Of a DNA stretch of 64,000 bases, positions 45,173 through 56,431 are shown one piece after another. The position numbers were made by a program, and so were the translations under genes. The stretch comes from Halichondria panicea (taxonomy: Eukaryota; Porifera; Demospongiae; Suberitida; Halichondriidae). How positions within the stretch are numbered: position 1 is the first letter of the stretch; each line of letters begins with the position of its first letter. The notes beneath the pieces are model-generated. The model made no database searches. It was not told the origin of the DNA and saw only the letters and a program-made list of their open reading frames with translations. Where the stretch lies: contig NC_087385.1 of assembly GCF_963675165.1 (NCBI RefSeq), positions 3,224,501 through 3,288,500 on the forward strand. Reading direction: 5' to 3'.

Positions 45173-45720
45173 TTATATGTACATACGTATGGACAGCTTC
45201 ACTAAGTATGTCCATATCACTAATGAGTTCCATTCTTGTTTTCTTGCAAACATGTTGTGTAGAGCGGAGATAAGACGACGTAGCACACTGACACTTCGCT
45301 CACACTCGCAACTTGTGACTGGAATTGTGCAAATAAGACACAGAATGGTGTTAGTATTGGGCTGGTAAGTCAGGCAGTTAGATGACTGTGGCATCCACTT
45401 ATGCTCAAGTTGAGACGATTGAGTGCAAATTGGAATGGAGGAATCACAGAGAACAGTTGGAACCAATTTCATGCCTATAGTTATAGTAGTCAAGAAAGGG
45501 AATGGATACGGCGGTAGTACACCTCGGGAGTTTCGCCAGGTGAGCGCGAGATGCATTCACCTTTTCCCAATTGCTGTTGCTAACCATCACATCTTGGAGA
45601 GTAGCAATCGCAGTTTTGACATCAGACTCTTCTGTAGGGACACTGTGAGGGACACTGTGAGGCTGCAACCACAAAAGAGATAAATTAATTGCTAGCGGCA
45701 GGGCTCCTGATACAAACAAA
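45173..45720 (-). pseudogene. hAT transposase, C-terminal dimerisation region
   Basis: The minus strand encodes TIPVTSCECERSVSVLRRLI, the hallmark of the hAT C-terminal dimerisation domain, preceded by NTNTILCLICTI and followed by HNMFARKQEWNSLVIW. The upstream part reads in another frame (EESDVKTAIATLQDVMVSNS, 45550-45690). A 12-bp tandem duplication (45637-45660) repeats the peptide PHSV in frame. The catalytic core is missing and no terminal repeats were found, so this is a truncated relic, unrelated to the neighbouring TIR element at 41820-44973. Confidence 0.75.
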
Positions 45721-45869
45721 GAACAAAAAAAGGTACATGCTATACATAATTATATAAATTCTTACAGCCTACTAATAGCTAATAGCTAGATCTACATGTA
45801 GATCTAAATAGAAAATGTAGACCTCTCTCATGCACTACCTAAGTACCTTGCAAACATCAGGCCAGGTGA

Positions 45870-46610
45870 ACTAAACAAGTGAATGAACTCCGAGAGGAGC
45901 TCCAAGCAAGAGGAATAAAAGATTTGCAAACATGACTGAAACCAGACCTAGTTTCAGACCTACAAGAAGAATTGACAACAACACTCAAGGGAGCACCCAC
46001 CATGAACCCTACTCAGCCCCTGTCTGCACTCAACCTTGAACAGTACGAAATATTGGACTGTGGAACCATTGCACGATATCAAGGGACATGAGCGTTTTGT
46101 CTGAACCACCTTAACATCCAGATTCTACAAACTAAGCAAAAGGTCAGCGGAGCTGTACTACGTACAGCAGCAATTAAAGTTTTGCTAAAAGTCGTTCTTT
46201 TGGATTGCTATTGTTAGCAACTGCTATACATGCCAAAGATGGTTCTTAGACTCTGCAATTGTACATGGCTTCACCCCTCAAGAATCACACTTTTTTGGGA
46301 TTTACTTACATCCACTACAATTTCACATCATGGCACTCTCATCAGTGAATGCTGAAAGTCAGGAGTGCCAAGCAAAAAGGATCAGCCTCAGACCGAAAAC
46401 TGACAACGTTTTTCTTTTCTCAGGCACGGCAGAAGCTAGGAGATCACAAGTCATCCACTGCAGAACAAGAAAGCGTAATAGTAAAGACCCAAATATTCAG
46501 GGACCGTTATTGAATTCATTGACAAACGACTTACAGCATATCTTGAAAGAATAAGTACATTCATAGAGTGTGGGCAACATATATGGTGGGAGGGTTCTTA
46601 CAACTAATGC
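45870..46610 (+). pseudogene. Relic of a SAP-like multi-copy family
   Basis: Plus-strand pieces read NELREELQARGIKDLQ, KPDLVSDLQEEL (SAP-like helix pair), TQPLSALNLEQYEI and PLHDIKGHE (about 45880-46095). Farther on are IALSSVNAESQE-type, AKRISLR and QKLGDHKSSTAEQESVIV fragments in alternating frames (46330-46560). I recall this order from many-copy coral and sponge proteins of unknown function that share the E-P-L-H-D-I-K-G-H motif. Stops and shifts throughout make it a relic. Confidence 0.45.
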
Positions 46611-47204
46611 CCCTACCTACAGAGAGTCAAATAATGACGTGGAAATACTATTGTGTCCACTGCTCATATTACTAACTCAAACGGGTTGCTCGCTTAATTT
46701 ACTTTTCAATCATATTGACATCTGATGTTTATTTTATTCCAGAGGTATGTTCATATTAGTTTGTTAAGTTCTAGCTAAAGGACAGATCCTTCAATCAAAC
46801 TTCAAATTTCACAGACCTACCAATATGCAAACTGATAAGGAGCCTTCAAATTCAGGGCAATCAACTATCACATATACCCCACACTACAACTCTTTGCTCG
46901 TGAACAAAACTGAAAAAGAAGTCGAAAACACAGACGAGAATATACTGAATATGACAACAGACCAATCACCTTCTGAGAGTAACTGGGCACACAGCAACAC
47001 TAATAGAATTTGACTTTCTACGATTTAGGTTGAAAGATATCAAATCTGCCCCTCTGAAGATCAAAAAGAAGAGTACATACACTTACTAGGGAATCTTCAT
47101 GAATCCATCTTATCAGCAAAGAACACAGCCAAGCAGAAGTTTGAACAGGACTTCTACAGCTGGTAGCAACTAAACTATGCAAAATACACAGCCCCCACAC
47201 TTGT
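46611..47204. other. No gene recognised
   Basis: A 62-codon plus-strand frame (46825-47013, MQTDKEPSNSGQSTITYTPH) is Ser/Thr/Asn-rich and could be a disordered exon, but nothing supports it. Confidence 0.3.
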
Positions 47205-47960
47205 AAACGCCTCCTATTTGTGCAAGCGTAACAAAAGCGTACAAATGGACGAGCCACCTGACGAAAGATGACACAGGCTGTTGCCAAAGACACAAGGACC
47301 CAATGCAATACAAAGCACTAAAGCGTAACTAAATGGACGGGCCACGATGACGAAACAACACAAGGACCCAATGCACCAATGCACACACTACAACACAAAG
47401 CACAAGCGTAATAAAAGCGTACAAAGCCACCTGACGACATCTTGACAGGCTGTCCCAATGCACATAAAGCACAAAAGCGGACGGGCCACCTGACGAAAGA
47501 TGACATATCTTGACAGGCTGTTGCCAAAGGATGAAACATCCTGACAGACACAATGACCCAATGCACAAGCGTAACAAAAGCGTACAAGCCACCTGACGAA
47601 AGATGACACATCAAACATCCTGACAGACACAAGGACCCAATGCACACAAGACAATACAAAGCACAAGCGTAACTAAAGCATAACTAGGGCCACCTGAAGA
47701 AAGATGACTCTTGACAGAACGCCCAATGCACACACTACAACACAAAGCACAAGCGTAACAAAAGCGTACAAATAGACGGGCCACCTGACAAAAGATGACA
47801 TCTTGACAGGCTGTTGCCAAAGGATGAAACATCCTGACAGACACAAGGACCAATGCACACACTACAACACAAAGCAGAAGCGTAATTAAATGGACGGGCC
47901 ACCTGACGAAAGATGACACCATATTGACAGGCTGTTGCCAAAGAATGAAACATCCTGAGT
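47205..47960. repeat. Degenerate tandem (satellite-like) array, unit about 125 bp
   Basis: About six to seven rearranged units share gcgtaacaaaagcgtacaaa, gacgggccacctgacgaaag, gacaggctgttgccaaagga, catcctgacagacacaagga and caatgcacacactacaacac. Units vary through internal deletions, so some are only about 70 bp. The overlapping minus-strand open frames rich in Cys, Val and Leu are products of the repeat, not genes. Confidence 0.85.
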
Positions 47961-48035
47961 ACAAGATAGTAAGTATAGCTACCTCGGAAAAGAAAAACTG
48001 CTGTATCTCACAGACCACATCTACTTACTCCGTAC

Positions 48036-48402
48036 CAGGGGTGGGCTAAAGCCCTGAGGTTACAACAATTTTGCCACCAACCTTGTTACTTGTATGTAGA
48101 CTCACTGATGAAGATCTAGGCTAGGCTGTTGCTCCTTAACATGGAGCAGATCTCAGACTGTTTCAGCTAGTTGCAGTCTAGGTAGGCATTGTGCTTCTTT
48201 CAATGTACCAAGAGTGCATGTAACATCTACAGTATACAATCCTTCGTTGATTAGACTTTTTCGTATTCATGAAATTTCAAAGATCAAATTGTGAGCAAAT
48301 TGTAAAAAGCAAAAAATTTCGCCTCCGACGGCACCCCCCTGGGTGGCTCTGCCACCCTCGTACGGGGCTTCGCCCCCCCTTTCATTTTTCCTGGATCCGC
48401 TC
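48036..48402 (-). mobile_element. Shorter, inverted copy of the 12.8-kb TIR element
   Basis: Shares with 12792-13516 (opposite strand) the end ctggatccgc, the segment ccctcgtacggggcttcgcc, the word gcaaaaaatttcgcctcc and the interior gttacaacaattttgccacc. Its ends are diverged (ccaggggtggg and ctggatccgctc), and no target duplication is clear. Confidence 0.7.
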
Positions 48403-48479
48403 ATCAGTGGTTTGTTTGTGTATCTTTTTGACCGTGACCTAAAAGAAAATATGTTGTATACATAGTGGAACATCGAAGG

Positions 48480-48660
48480 TGGAACACAGATCTCCGCTAG
48501 ATCAACTTCCACCTCAAGCAGCTGTTTGCTATGGGTGGAGGTTAGCATAGACAAAAGCTGATCAACTTTACTGGCCATGTCCACAGCTGCAACTTGTTGG
48601 GCACTGAATCGCGGCTCAGAGGACTGTGCGATGATCAGTTACAGATCCAGCTGGTCGATA
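48480..48660 (-). CDS. Possible exon, unrecognised helical protein
   Basis: The minus strand reads SSEPRFSAQQVAAVDMASKV then DQLLSMLTSTHSKQLLEVEV and DLAEICV, a plausible amphipathic helical exon directly beside the TIR element. No family or splice partner identified. Confidence 0.3.
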
Positions 48661-51600
48661 CATGGTTGTGGACTATAATTAGTTTCTTGCTAAGCCACAT
48701 GGCGATGGACGGATTGGCAGACGGTAGTGAAAAATCATTCATGATAAACATGACTTTTGTACAAGATACAGAACTAAACCCTAACCTTGTAAGCAAGCAT
48801 GCGCAGCATGGTAGATCACACAGCTAGCTACAGGTGCAGTGCAGCTATTGAGTCTACTTCTAGTTCTCAAGCTCAATCTGAGGTAAATCCTCAAGAATTC
48901 TCTGGTCAACTTCCCGATCCACCTTCAAGTGAGATGCCGATGGCCATGAAGAATCTGAGGTTAATTCGAATCTGAGGTTAATTCAAAGGCCTGCTGCAAA
49001 AAAGGGAAAAGCGTAGAGCAAATAAAGTGGAGAAGAGAAAGAGTGAAACAAAGATGTATAATAGAAATATGGCTCGTTCATACTGGCACCACAGGCTTTT
49101 CTCTTTCTTACATGTTTCATGGGGATGATTTGGAGGGGCGAAATGTTTTAGTTGACCATTTGCTAATGTACGAACGCAATCACTAAATTCATAAGCAAAC
49201 TACATATTCAATGAAACATTTCTCCAATGATTTTTTCAACTGACATTGGTAATAGAGGAATTTGTTCAGAAGCTATTTTTGCACAATTATAAGCGCTACA
49301 AGCGCTATCCAAGAGCTTGACAAAGTACTTAATGTTGAAGAAGCTGAAACTGACACTGCTTTCCAAAATACCAAAATAACAGGAGCAGAAGAAAGTAGTT
49401 GTGATACCAGTTTCTGAATCATCATCTGAAGTCCACACTTCCTCCTCCTACAGAAAATAAATATATTGTAATACTTTTTAGTATTGGTGCTCATAATTAT
49501 GCATGACAGTGTGTGTGTGTGTGTGTGTGTGGTGTGTGTGTGTGTGTGTGTGTTTGTGACAGAGGGTGTGGTCTATATAATACTTACTATATAATACTTA
49601 CGTATATTTTATATGCATGCATTTAGTAAATCACAAATGCATAATCACAAATGCTCACTGCATCATCACAATCTGAAGAATCTGTTATCCTAGTTGGCGG
49701 GTACAGTTGGACTCTGCCAGGGGCCCTATTAATACACTATCGGAGGCTTTCAGTATACTCACCTGCATCAATATCAGTATTTTCTGTCTGTCTCATCATC
49801 AGTGTTACAGTCTTGCTGCACTTCTAGACCAGGCCTGCCATCACAAACAAGAAACTAAACATAATTATGTCGGTAATAACTAGACTTCGACAGATACTGG
49901 TGACAGTGGGGACTAGCTCTTACTCTTTTAATCATCAGTAGAAATGTTCTCATTGACGTAATGTACGTAAACTGCGGGGCCACTCCCTCACTGTGCCAAC
50001 ATTCATACCACTGCATGCCTGAACTAGCTAGCTATAGCGTCCCGTTTTGAGAGCTGCCCATTAACTCCTCAAAACAGGAGGTGGTCCAAGAGAAGCGCCA
50101 ATACTTTATCTTTCAATACCTGTACTCATACTTTGAAAAAGTTCCAGTCTCTTTGGTTGGAGCACTGTGCCAAAGATAATTTCTAGCAGCTAGCTAAGCA
50201 AATGAATAACATTAATAAACATCTACATGATCTACATCGGCTTATCAGTGCCTGACCCAGGCCTTAACTACACAGGCCCAAACATTGGCTGCAGCCACTA
50301 CCATCCTCATCCCCACCCTGTTAGCTTCCTAAAGATTACTTCGCCTAACCATGGCCAGACTTACTTGTTTCACATCATAATTATGTAAACAAACGGGTGT
50401 TTTTAAGCCTCAGCGGAAATACTGTACCTAGTTGTTATGCTTCGAGGCGTAGCCGCAGGAGGGATACGGTAAAGCTGACTGTGTGTGTATTCCAGCAGTT
50501 GCAATGCGACGAAAACTAACAGATTCGACTAAGTTCACCGAAGTTGATGAGGACCACGTGATACTGATCGACCTTTGTCCTCCTTACATCCTTAATATGC
50601 TAGGTGATTATAAGTTATACACTATAGCTAAGCCTATGGACTATAAACAATTATTATTACATACTAGCTATGGATGCCTCACCACAGAGTTGGAGAGTAC
50701 AACCTGAGAAGAATTGGTGCAGTTGATGACATAGCTAATCCAAGACCGAAACAGCAGCGCATACAAGCATGCGCAGTATCTATAAACTATTAAACGGTTG
50801 TGCGCATGCAAGCAACGTACTGCTGCTCAATGACAAACAAGAAAAGATGGTAATAAACCCTGAGACAAGACAATTATTGAACAGTAATAAGTGCAGGTCC
50901 CCTACTTGTAACAGTCAGGCGAAGATTTTCTGGGAAAAGAAAAATAATTATGCAGACACACAACATTAGAATGTATGGTCCCATCAGGCCTGCAGATGTT
51001 TATACTACTGGCTCGATACTACTGACTCGACTGAGTGCAGCTCACCCCAAGAGTGCAGCTCACCCCAAAAATGTGCATGCCTATTACCGTAATTTATCAC
51101 GTGCTATTTCAGTATACCTGGACACTTTCCTGTCCGATAAATTAGAACATAGACACGCAGTAGGCTAAGAGGGATTAATAGCACGAGTGGTAAAGCTATA
51201 CTAGATATAGCGAGGTGTGCTTGTTATAAATGCCGCACGAGTAACCATACTAATATAGTGTATGATTACGTTTTTTATAACATTTTCGGCCGTGATAATT
51301 TTTCGAAAACAATCCGTTGTCATTGACAGCGTACAATTACTTGGCAGGTAATTGCACGCTTGTACTGGCGAGATTAATTGCTGTATACACTCTCCAGTCA
51401 ACTAATAGCACTTCATACGATTATGCTCAAAATGATGCCTACCAACCGCAAGAAAATGGAAACTATTTAAAGAGTCTGCTTAAACCAGCTAACTAAGACT
51501 TGATTTTACTTGCATACAATGCCCAGCTATTTAAGAAAAATTGAGGGCGGTACACAAGTTGATATCTATATATGCAGCAGCTCTAAGAAATCTACGGTAA

Positions 51601-52440
51601 GCCGGCAACCAGACAGCCAACGTTACCATTGGATTTGCTATTGACCAAACGAGCGACTCTATCAACAAGAAAAATATTCAGACCAAAGGGAATAGAGCTC
51701 ACAATCTTTATAGAAGGCACGTACACTGGTGCTACTTGTCTACAGAGAGTACCCGAAAATATCATTCCCACATACTTTTGGAAGGCTAGACACAGGAATG
51801 ATTCCAACTGCTGAGTCAGCTTTGAATCAAATGGGGCACGGTCTCAGTTTGTGCTCGCCTCGCCTAGCCAGCAGTCCCTCATCAGGCTTAACAAGAAAAG
51901 GTGAGAACTTATGTTAGATCCACATTGTCTTTGTACTCGTCTCCAAGCTTGCTGTGAACACACGACCTAAATGTGTAAAAGCCGGTAAGCAGTAAGAATT
52001 TAACTCCTCATCATTATGGCAGGGGGCCGAGGACGTGGGGCTTGCCATTGATAGAGTGCATTAATTATCAAAAGCGGTAACGCTTGCTTACCAATGGTAC
52101 CAATCCAAGCAAGTATCGCACATAATCATGTTTAGCTTAGGCTGCCATTCTGTTCTTTTGTCACTAACTGTAAATATGTATCCATATGGTTTTTCTTTGA
52201 ATAATACTGCTTTATTTTGACTTCTGAATGTTTTCCTCGCCTCTTTTAAATGCTAAAATATCATTGCTGCAGAGCTGCAATACATCGGTACAGTATATAC
52301 CTGTATTACTCATGCATCAATCACCCAGTATAATTATATTGACCACATGTAGCAGAGGAGATTCGACAGAGGAGGTTCGACATGCGTGCTAGTGTATTGG
52401 CCTGGATGATTTGTACATGCCCTCCTCTGCATGCATAATA
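48661..52440. other. No gene recognised; (GT)n and weak exons
   Basis: A (GT)n tract spans 49509-49553. Candidate coding pieces are weak: 48838-48960 (SSSQAQSEVNPQEFSGQLPD) interrupted by a 17-bp duplication (48951-48984), and 50498-50580 (MRRKLTDSTKFTEVDEDHVI). An 18-bp unit is doubled at 51033-51068. Nothing here reaches a standard for a named gene. Confidence 0.4.
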
Positions 52441-52448
52441 ACAAGAGT

Positions 52449-52690
52449 GTATGATAGAGAGAGAGTATCGAACGTAGGCATACTGTACATCAGATGTATG
52501 CGCCACAACCTTGAAATTTGCACACTGACCAATCCAAATCCAAGCGTGGGTGATGTAATCTGGGTGATGTAATCTACTTTCTTGATAGATCACCCGATTG
52601 GTCAGTGTGCAAATTCCAAGGTTGTGACAGATACAGCGCATACATCTGATGTACAGTATGCCTACATTCGATACTCTCTCCTCTATCAGA
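52449..52690. repeat. Inverted repeat with arms of about 80-95 bp
   Basis: The left arm (about 52449-52535) has gagagtatcgaacgtaggca, tactgtacatcagatgtatg, acaacctt and tttgcacactgaccaatc. The right arm (about 52588-52690) carries their complements with small differences and a short extra segment. The spacer is about 50-60 bp and includes a doubled gggtgatgtaatct. Foldback element or local inverted duplication. Confidence 0.8.
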
Positions 52691-53589
52691 TAATACTCTA
52701 TCAGATAATACTGTATATACAACAGTTAGTAGTAATGCATGTATGACCACAATGAACAATAAGTACATATACGCATACCTTGTATACTTTGTGGTAAAGA
52801 GCTCCCCATGGAGCCGTGTACGTTTGTTCCATGTAAGAGGTCCTGTCATTTTCCTCGCCTGATTATGTGTAGCCTTATGTTAGTTGTTGTCGCTTTGTAG
52901 AAAAAAATGCTTTTTGTGGTGTAATACTCTTATTAGCTGGATGGTTTAAAGCAGATCCAAATTGTGCTGGTTGGTTAGGTAAGTCAATAACAATCAATGC
53001 TCTGTCTACAAGTTGTTCTGTTGCATCTAAAGCTGCTATGTTGGTACACTTTTCAATTTGCGCTTGCAAGCATAAAAGTTTTCTACGTACTTTTCCTATC
53101 TTTTCTTGATATTCTATACACCGATCACTCCGTAAGGTGTATTATACTTGCAGTCATATGATAATTACCATCCTTTCCAGTAATTTTTCTCAGCATTTTT
53201 CTCAGCATTGTAACGCAGCTCTATGTACTTTATGTACTTTCTGAGGTATAATAATTATGCATAAAATTTATGCACTGCATGCAGCATAACTTACATCATT
53301 CTCCCAATTGTTGATAATCCACTGAGATAATCCACTGATACTATCTATTGACTTTTTGCGTTGATCTATTGATACTGGAATGACTAAACACATTTACCCA
53401 GTTATATACCATCATAGCCCAGTGTGCTCCAAGATGAACGGGCACACATTGAAGTTAAACAGTTTGTCCTAATGTATGTTTTCATAATAACCTATACATA
53501 CCTTAGTTTAGGCTCGTAGGATTATACCTTACTTTGCTGTAGGGTTGGACTGCTGAATGGGTCAACCCTGCAGTGCATGCATGTATGTA
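52691..53589. other. No gene recognised; microduplication cluster
   Basis: Doubled units near 52687-52715 (tatcagataatact), 53195-53220 (tttctcagca) and 53320-53347 (gataatccactga). No coding family recognised. Confidence 0.4.
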
Positions 53590-53806
53590 TACATCCGGAA
53601 CCTCGATTATCCGGCTTGGCAGTTTTCTTGTTATCAGATCAGAAAATGGGCGTGTCCCTCAAACGCGTATGCGCGGTACAGCTGTGAGACATGCCTGCTT
53701 ATCTTCTGCGCATGCGCAGACAACCTGGGTGGATCAAGGCGTGGTTTATCTATTCATTATCCTCCGGCATATTCACTTATCTTCTGGATCGAGGTTCTAC
53801 TGTATA
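53590..53806. mobile_element. pogo/Tigger-like MITE, about 217 bp
   Basis: The left end tatacatccggaacctcgat and the complement of the right end tatacagtagaacctcgat share gaacctcgat next to ta-rich flanks. The sequence cagtagaacctcgattatcc is typical of pogo-like terminal repeats. No coding capacity. The left TIR continues attatccgg; the right is less well preserved. Confidence 0.6.
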
Positions 53807-54195
53807 TAGTTCATCGAATCAGTAATATAGATAGTTATTCACTTCTTTTCTGACACTCAACACTCGACTTAACCCGCGGCTCATACTTGGCGTTAACTAC
53901 GTTTAACTACATTTAACGCCTTCGTATTTTCTCAACACCAGCAACCAAAGCAACCAAGTTAAGACATGGCCATTGTGTAAAGATTTGGCGAAGGCGTTCC
54001 CCGAGGGGAGGGGGTTGACTCCATCCCGCGACCCCTAACTAATTAGTCATGGGTCACGAGAGAGCCCAAATTTAGGGGAATTCCCGCGGCTATTCATTCT
54101 CCTAAGCCAAAATTCAGTACCATTGCTAATATAAATTAAGTTCATCATTCAAGAGGACACCTACCAGCTGATCGACGTGATCTCGAGACAGACGG

Positions 54196-54290
54196 ACATA
54201 CTGCAGAGGAGGTCAACAGTGCGCCTGAGCTTTCTGAAGCAACGCTCTTTAGTAAAAAAAAAGATCATTATGCTGATTCAGCAAAAGCAG
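54196..54290 (+). repeat. Fragment of DIRS-like tyrosine-recombinase gene end, inverted relative to 56.4 kb
   Basis: Matches the minus strand of about 56340-56438 over some 95 bases, including gtgcgcctgagctttctgaa and gcaacgctctttagtaaaaa. It encodes the very end of the recombinase frame. The two copies face each other across about 2.1 kb. Confidence 0.75.
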
Positions 54291-55639
54291 TGCAGTGCCA
54301 TGCAATTGTGCAATCAAAGTACAGACTAGACAGCAGGCGAAATGAAAAGATCTCAAGAACAAGGACAAACTGAACCAAGGGTGTCTTCCCAGTCTTCCCC
54401 GAAGTACTCCAAGACAGCCTTCCAAAAGGCACAGACCTCCAACACAGCAACTTGTCCTGTCCCTCTTTCAGTTATAGGTCTCTAGAGTCCTGATTCTCAA
54501 CTGAGAAGTAGCAAGAAAGAGTTTAAATTCTCTATCAAGGGTAAAAACAATAGCTCACTGATTATATGTGTCTTGATGCATGTTGTCTTGATGCATGTTG
54601 GATGAGCTCGAGCAGCTAACTAGTGTTGTGCTGGCTTCAAAGACAGGTGGCCAGCATTTGGAAGAAAACATCAGTTTTGGAAGTAGTACGCACAGGTAAA
54701 CTGCTACTAGATGTTCGTATCATAAAAATAATGGTGAATTTCTATCTCATCTACTGTAGCTGATGCCTGTCGAAACACTGTTCAGAGGGAGCTGCAAAAC
54801 CGTTTCTCCTCTCCTGACAATGCCAAGGTTGAATACAATTTGACCAACTCTTCTTGCCCAATGATGAACAATTGTGTTTTATCAGGCACTGGTCAGACAA
54901 TATCTCGAGAAGAACAGATTGGTGTGGTGACTAAGCTGTTCCAGAAATATAAGAGATTATCTAATTCTCTCTCTTGAGGCTATGGTGCAATTGGATCGTG
55001 GTGGTGGAACCAATGTGATGTACAACTTGGCGAAAGCACGAAGAGACCCTAACAGTATGAGAAACGGAATGACCCCGATCTGCCGTATTTTTATTATACC
55101 TCCAACCACGACCGCTTCTATGAGGGTGACAGACCTGATTTTGACATTCCATCCACACAATCACCTAGAAAAATGTCTATATAGAGTCCCGAGAGCTGAA
55201 TCGATGGCCACTTCTACGTTTTCAAGTGGGAAGTCCTCCCTTCCATCACATCACACAAAACTCTTCATACAAGAGCGATTTTTCACAATCCACCAGAAGA
55301 GCTGCCCGCCACCACCTAATATTCCCACTTACATCTCCGAACACTTGTATGTCAAACTTTCGAGGACGTATTATTGCTATTATGTATTCTTTACCTTGTA
55401 TTCTTTATCATACGTCATTTGCATGCGTTAATTATCCAATGTCATACGTTCAGAATTATATACTGTGACAGATGATGACCATACAATTATTGCAAGTTGC
55501 AGTTCAAGTAAAGGTGCTACAACATGCATCTTTTAACCTTTATCGACCATTCTCCTCTCCGAGTGACTCCAATACAAGCATAATAGCCAGGCTGTTTCTT
55601 CCAAAGCTTGAACTTTACCCACACGAACTCAACTACTAA
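54291..55639. other. Unassigned; possible exons on the plus strand
   Basis: Plus-strand pieces near 54910-55200 (VVTKLFQKYKRLS-like and QLDRGGGTNVMYNLAK) look mildly coding but match no family I know. A 15-16-bp unit (cttgatgcatgttg) is doubled near 54571-54600. Confidence 0.3.
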
Positions 55640-56431
55640 TAGCTGTGTGTACTTTCTCACAAATTTCAGAAACAACATAACCAGCCAAACCTAAAGAAAT
55701 TGCCTCAGGATCAACAATATTCTCTGGCTCAGGTTTCATCTTCACTGGAACAATGTCACCACTTTTAATTATATCCTTAACTTCATGGAGAATGTTCTGA
55801 TACTCCGTATCACGAGTGACACCTATGCATTTAAATGGAACATAGCTCTCTTAAGTGTCTTCTTCTTGGGATGCAAACTCTCAGTTTCCATCATTAAGTA
55901 GCCAATCCCATACGATTAGAAAAACAAACTTGTCAAAAGCCTTTAGGTGTCGTATACATACACAACTTTACAAAACTCTTAAACCTGTAAGAGAAGTATA
56001 TAGTATTTGAGTATGCGCCAGTACAACAAAATTGGGAAGCAACTTACATCAACAAAACAATGGTCTTTAATAGTGATAGCAAAAGGGGTGGTAGACGGTC
56101 TAGAAGGGTCTGGAAAGTTCTGGTCTGATCTCAAGAATCCATCATACACACGTACAGATCCATCTAAATGTTCAAACTGAAATGTTCCTTGCCTCAGTTC
56201 AACTTCAATTACTGAAAAGCTTGGAATTCTGTATGTGAACTGTACACCTATGTTCAGCACAAAGACTTTTACCCCATTATTAATGGCACTGTCAACTGAA
56301 GTGTCTGGTATAGAACTTGTAGCGCACATTGCATTTTTATTCAGCCTGAATCGGCATAATGATCCTTTTTTTACTAAAGAGCGTTGCTTCAGAAAGCTCA
56401 GGCGCACTGTTGTCGGACCTCCTCTGGACAT
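55640..56431 (-). pseudogene. HIRAN-like domain gene between inverted DIRS fragments
   Basis: A minus-strand exon (56431-56046) reads VDSAINNGVKVFVLNIGVQF, FSVIEVELRQGTFQFEHLDG and FAITIKDHCFVDV, then a gtaagt donor. Farther left (55860-55640) the frame gives VPFKCIGVTRDTEYQNILHE, VKDIIKSGDIVPVKMKPEPE, NIVDPEAIS and AGYVVSEICEKVH. The pattern (I-G-V-T...L..EPeN..D..AI...GYV) fits a HIRAN-type domain, associated with DNA-end recognition in Rad5/HLTF. The first exon's 5' end overlaps the DIRS tyrosine-recombinase tail, so that boundary is unclear. Stops and shifts lie between the two parts. The family call is tentative. Confidence 0.45.

Noticed and set aside
47311-48018. Several overlapping minus-strand open frames rich in Cys, Val and Leu, suggesting membrane proteins
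   Set aside because: They are translations of the tandem array at 47205-47960; the apparent peptide repeat is the DNA repeat.
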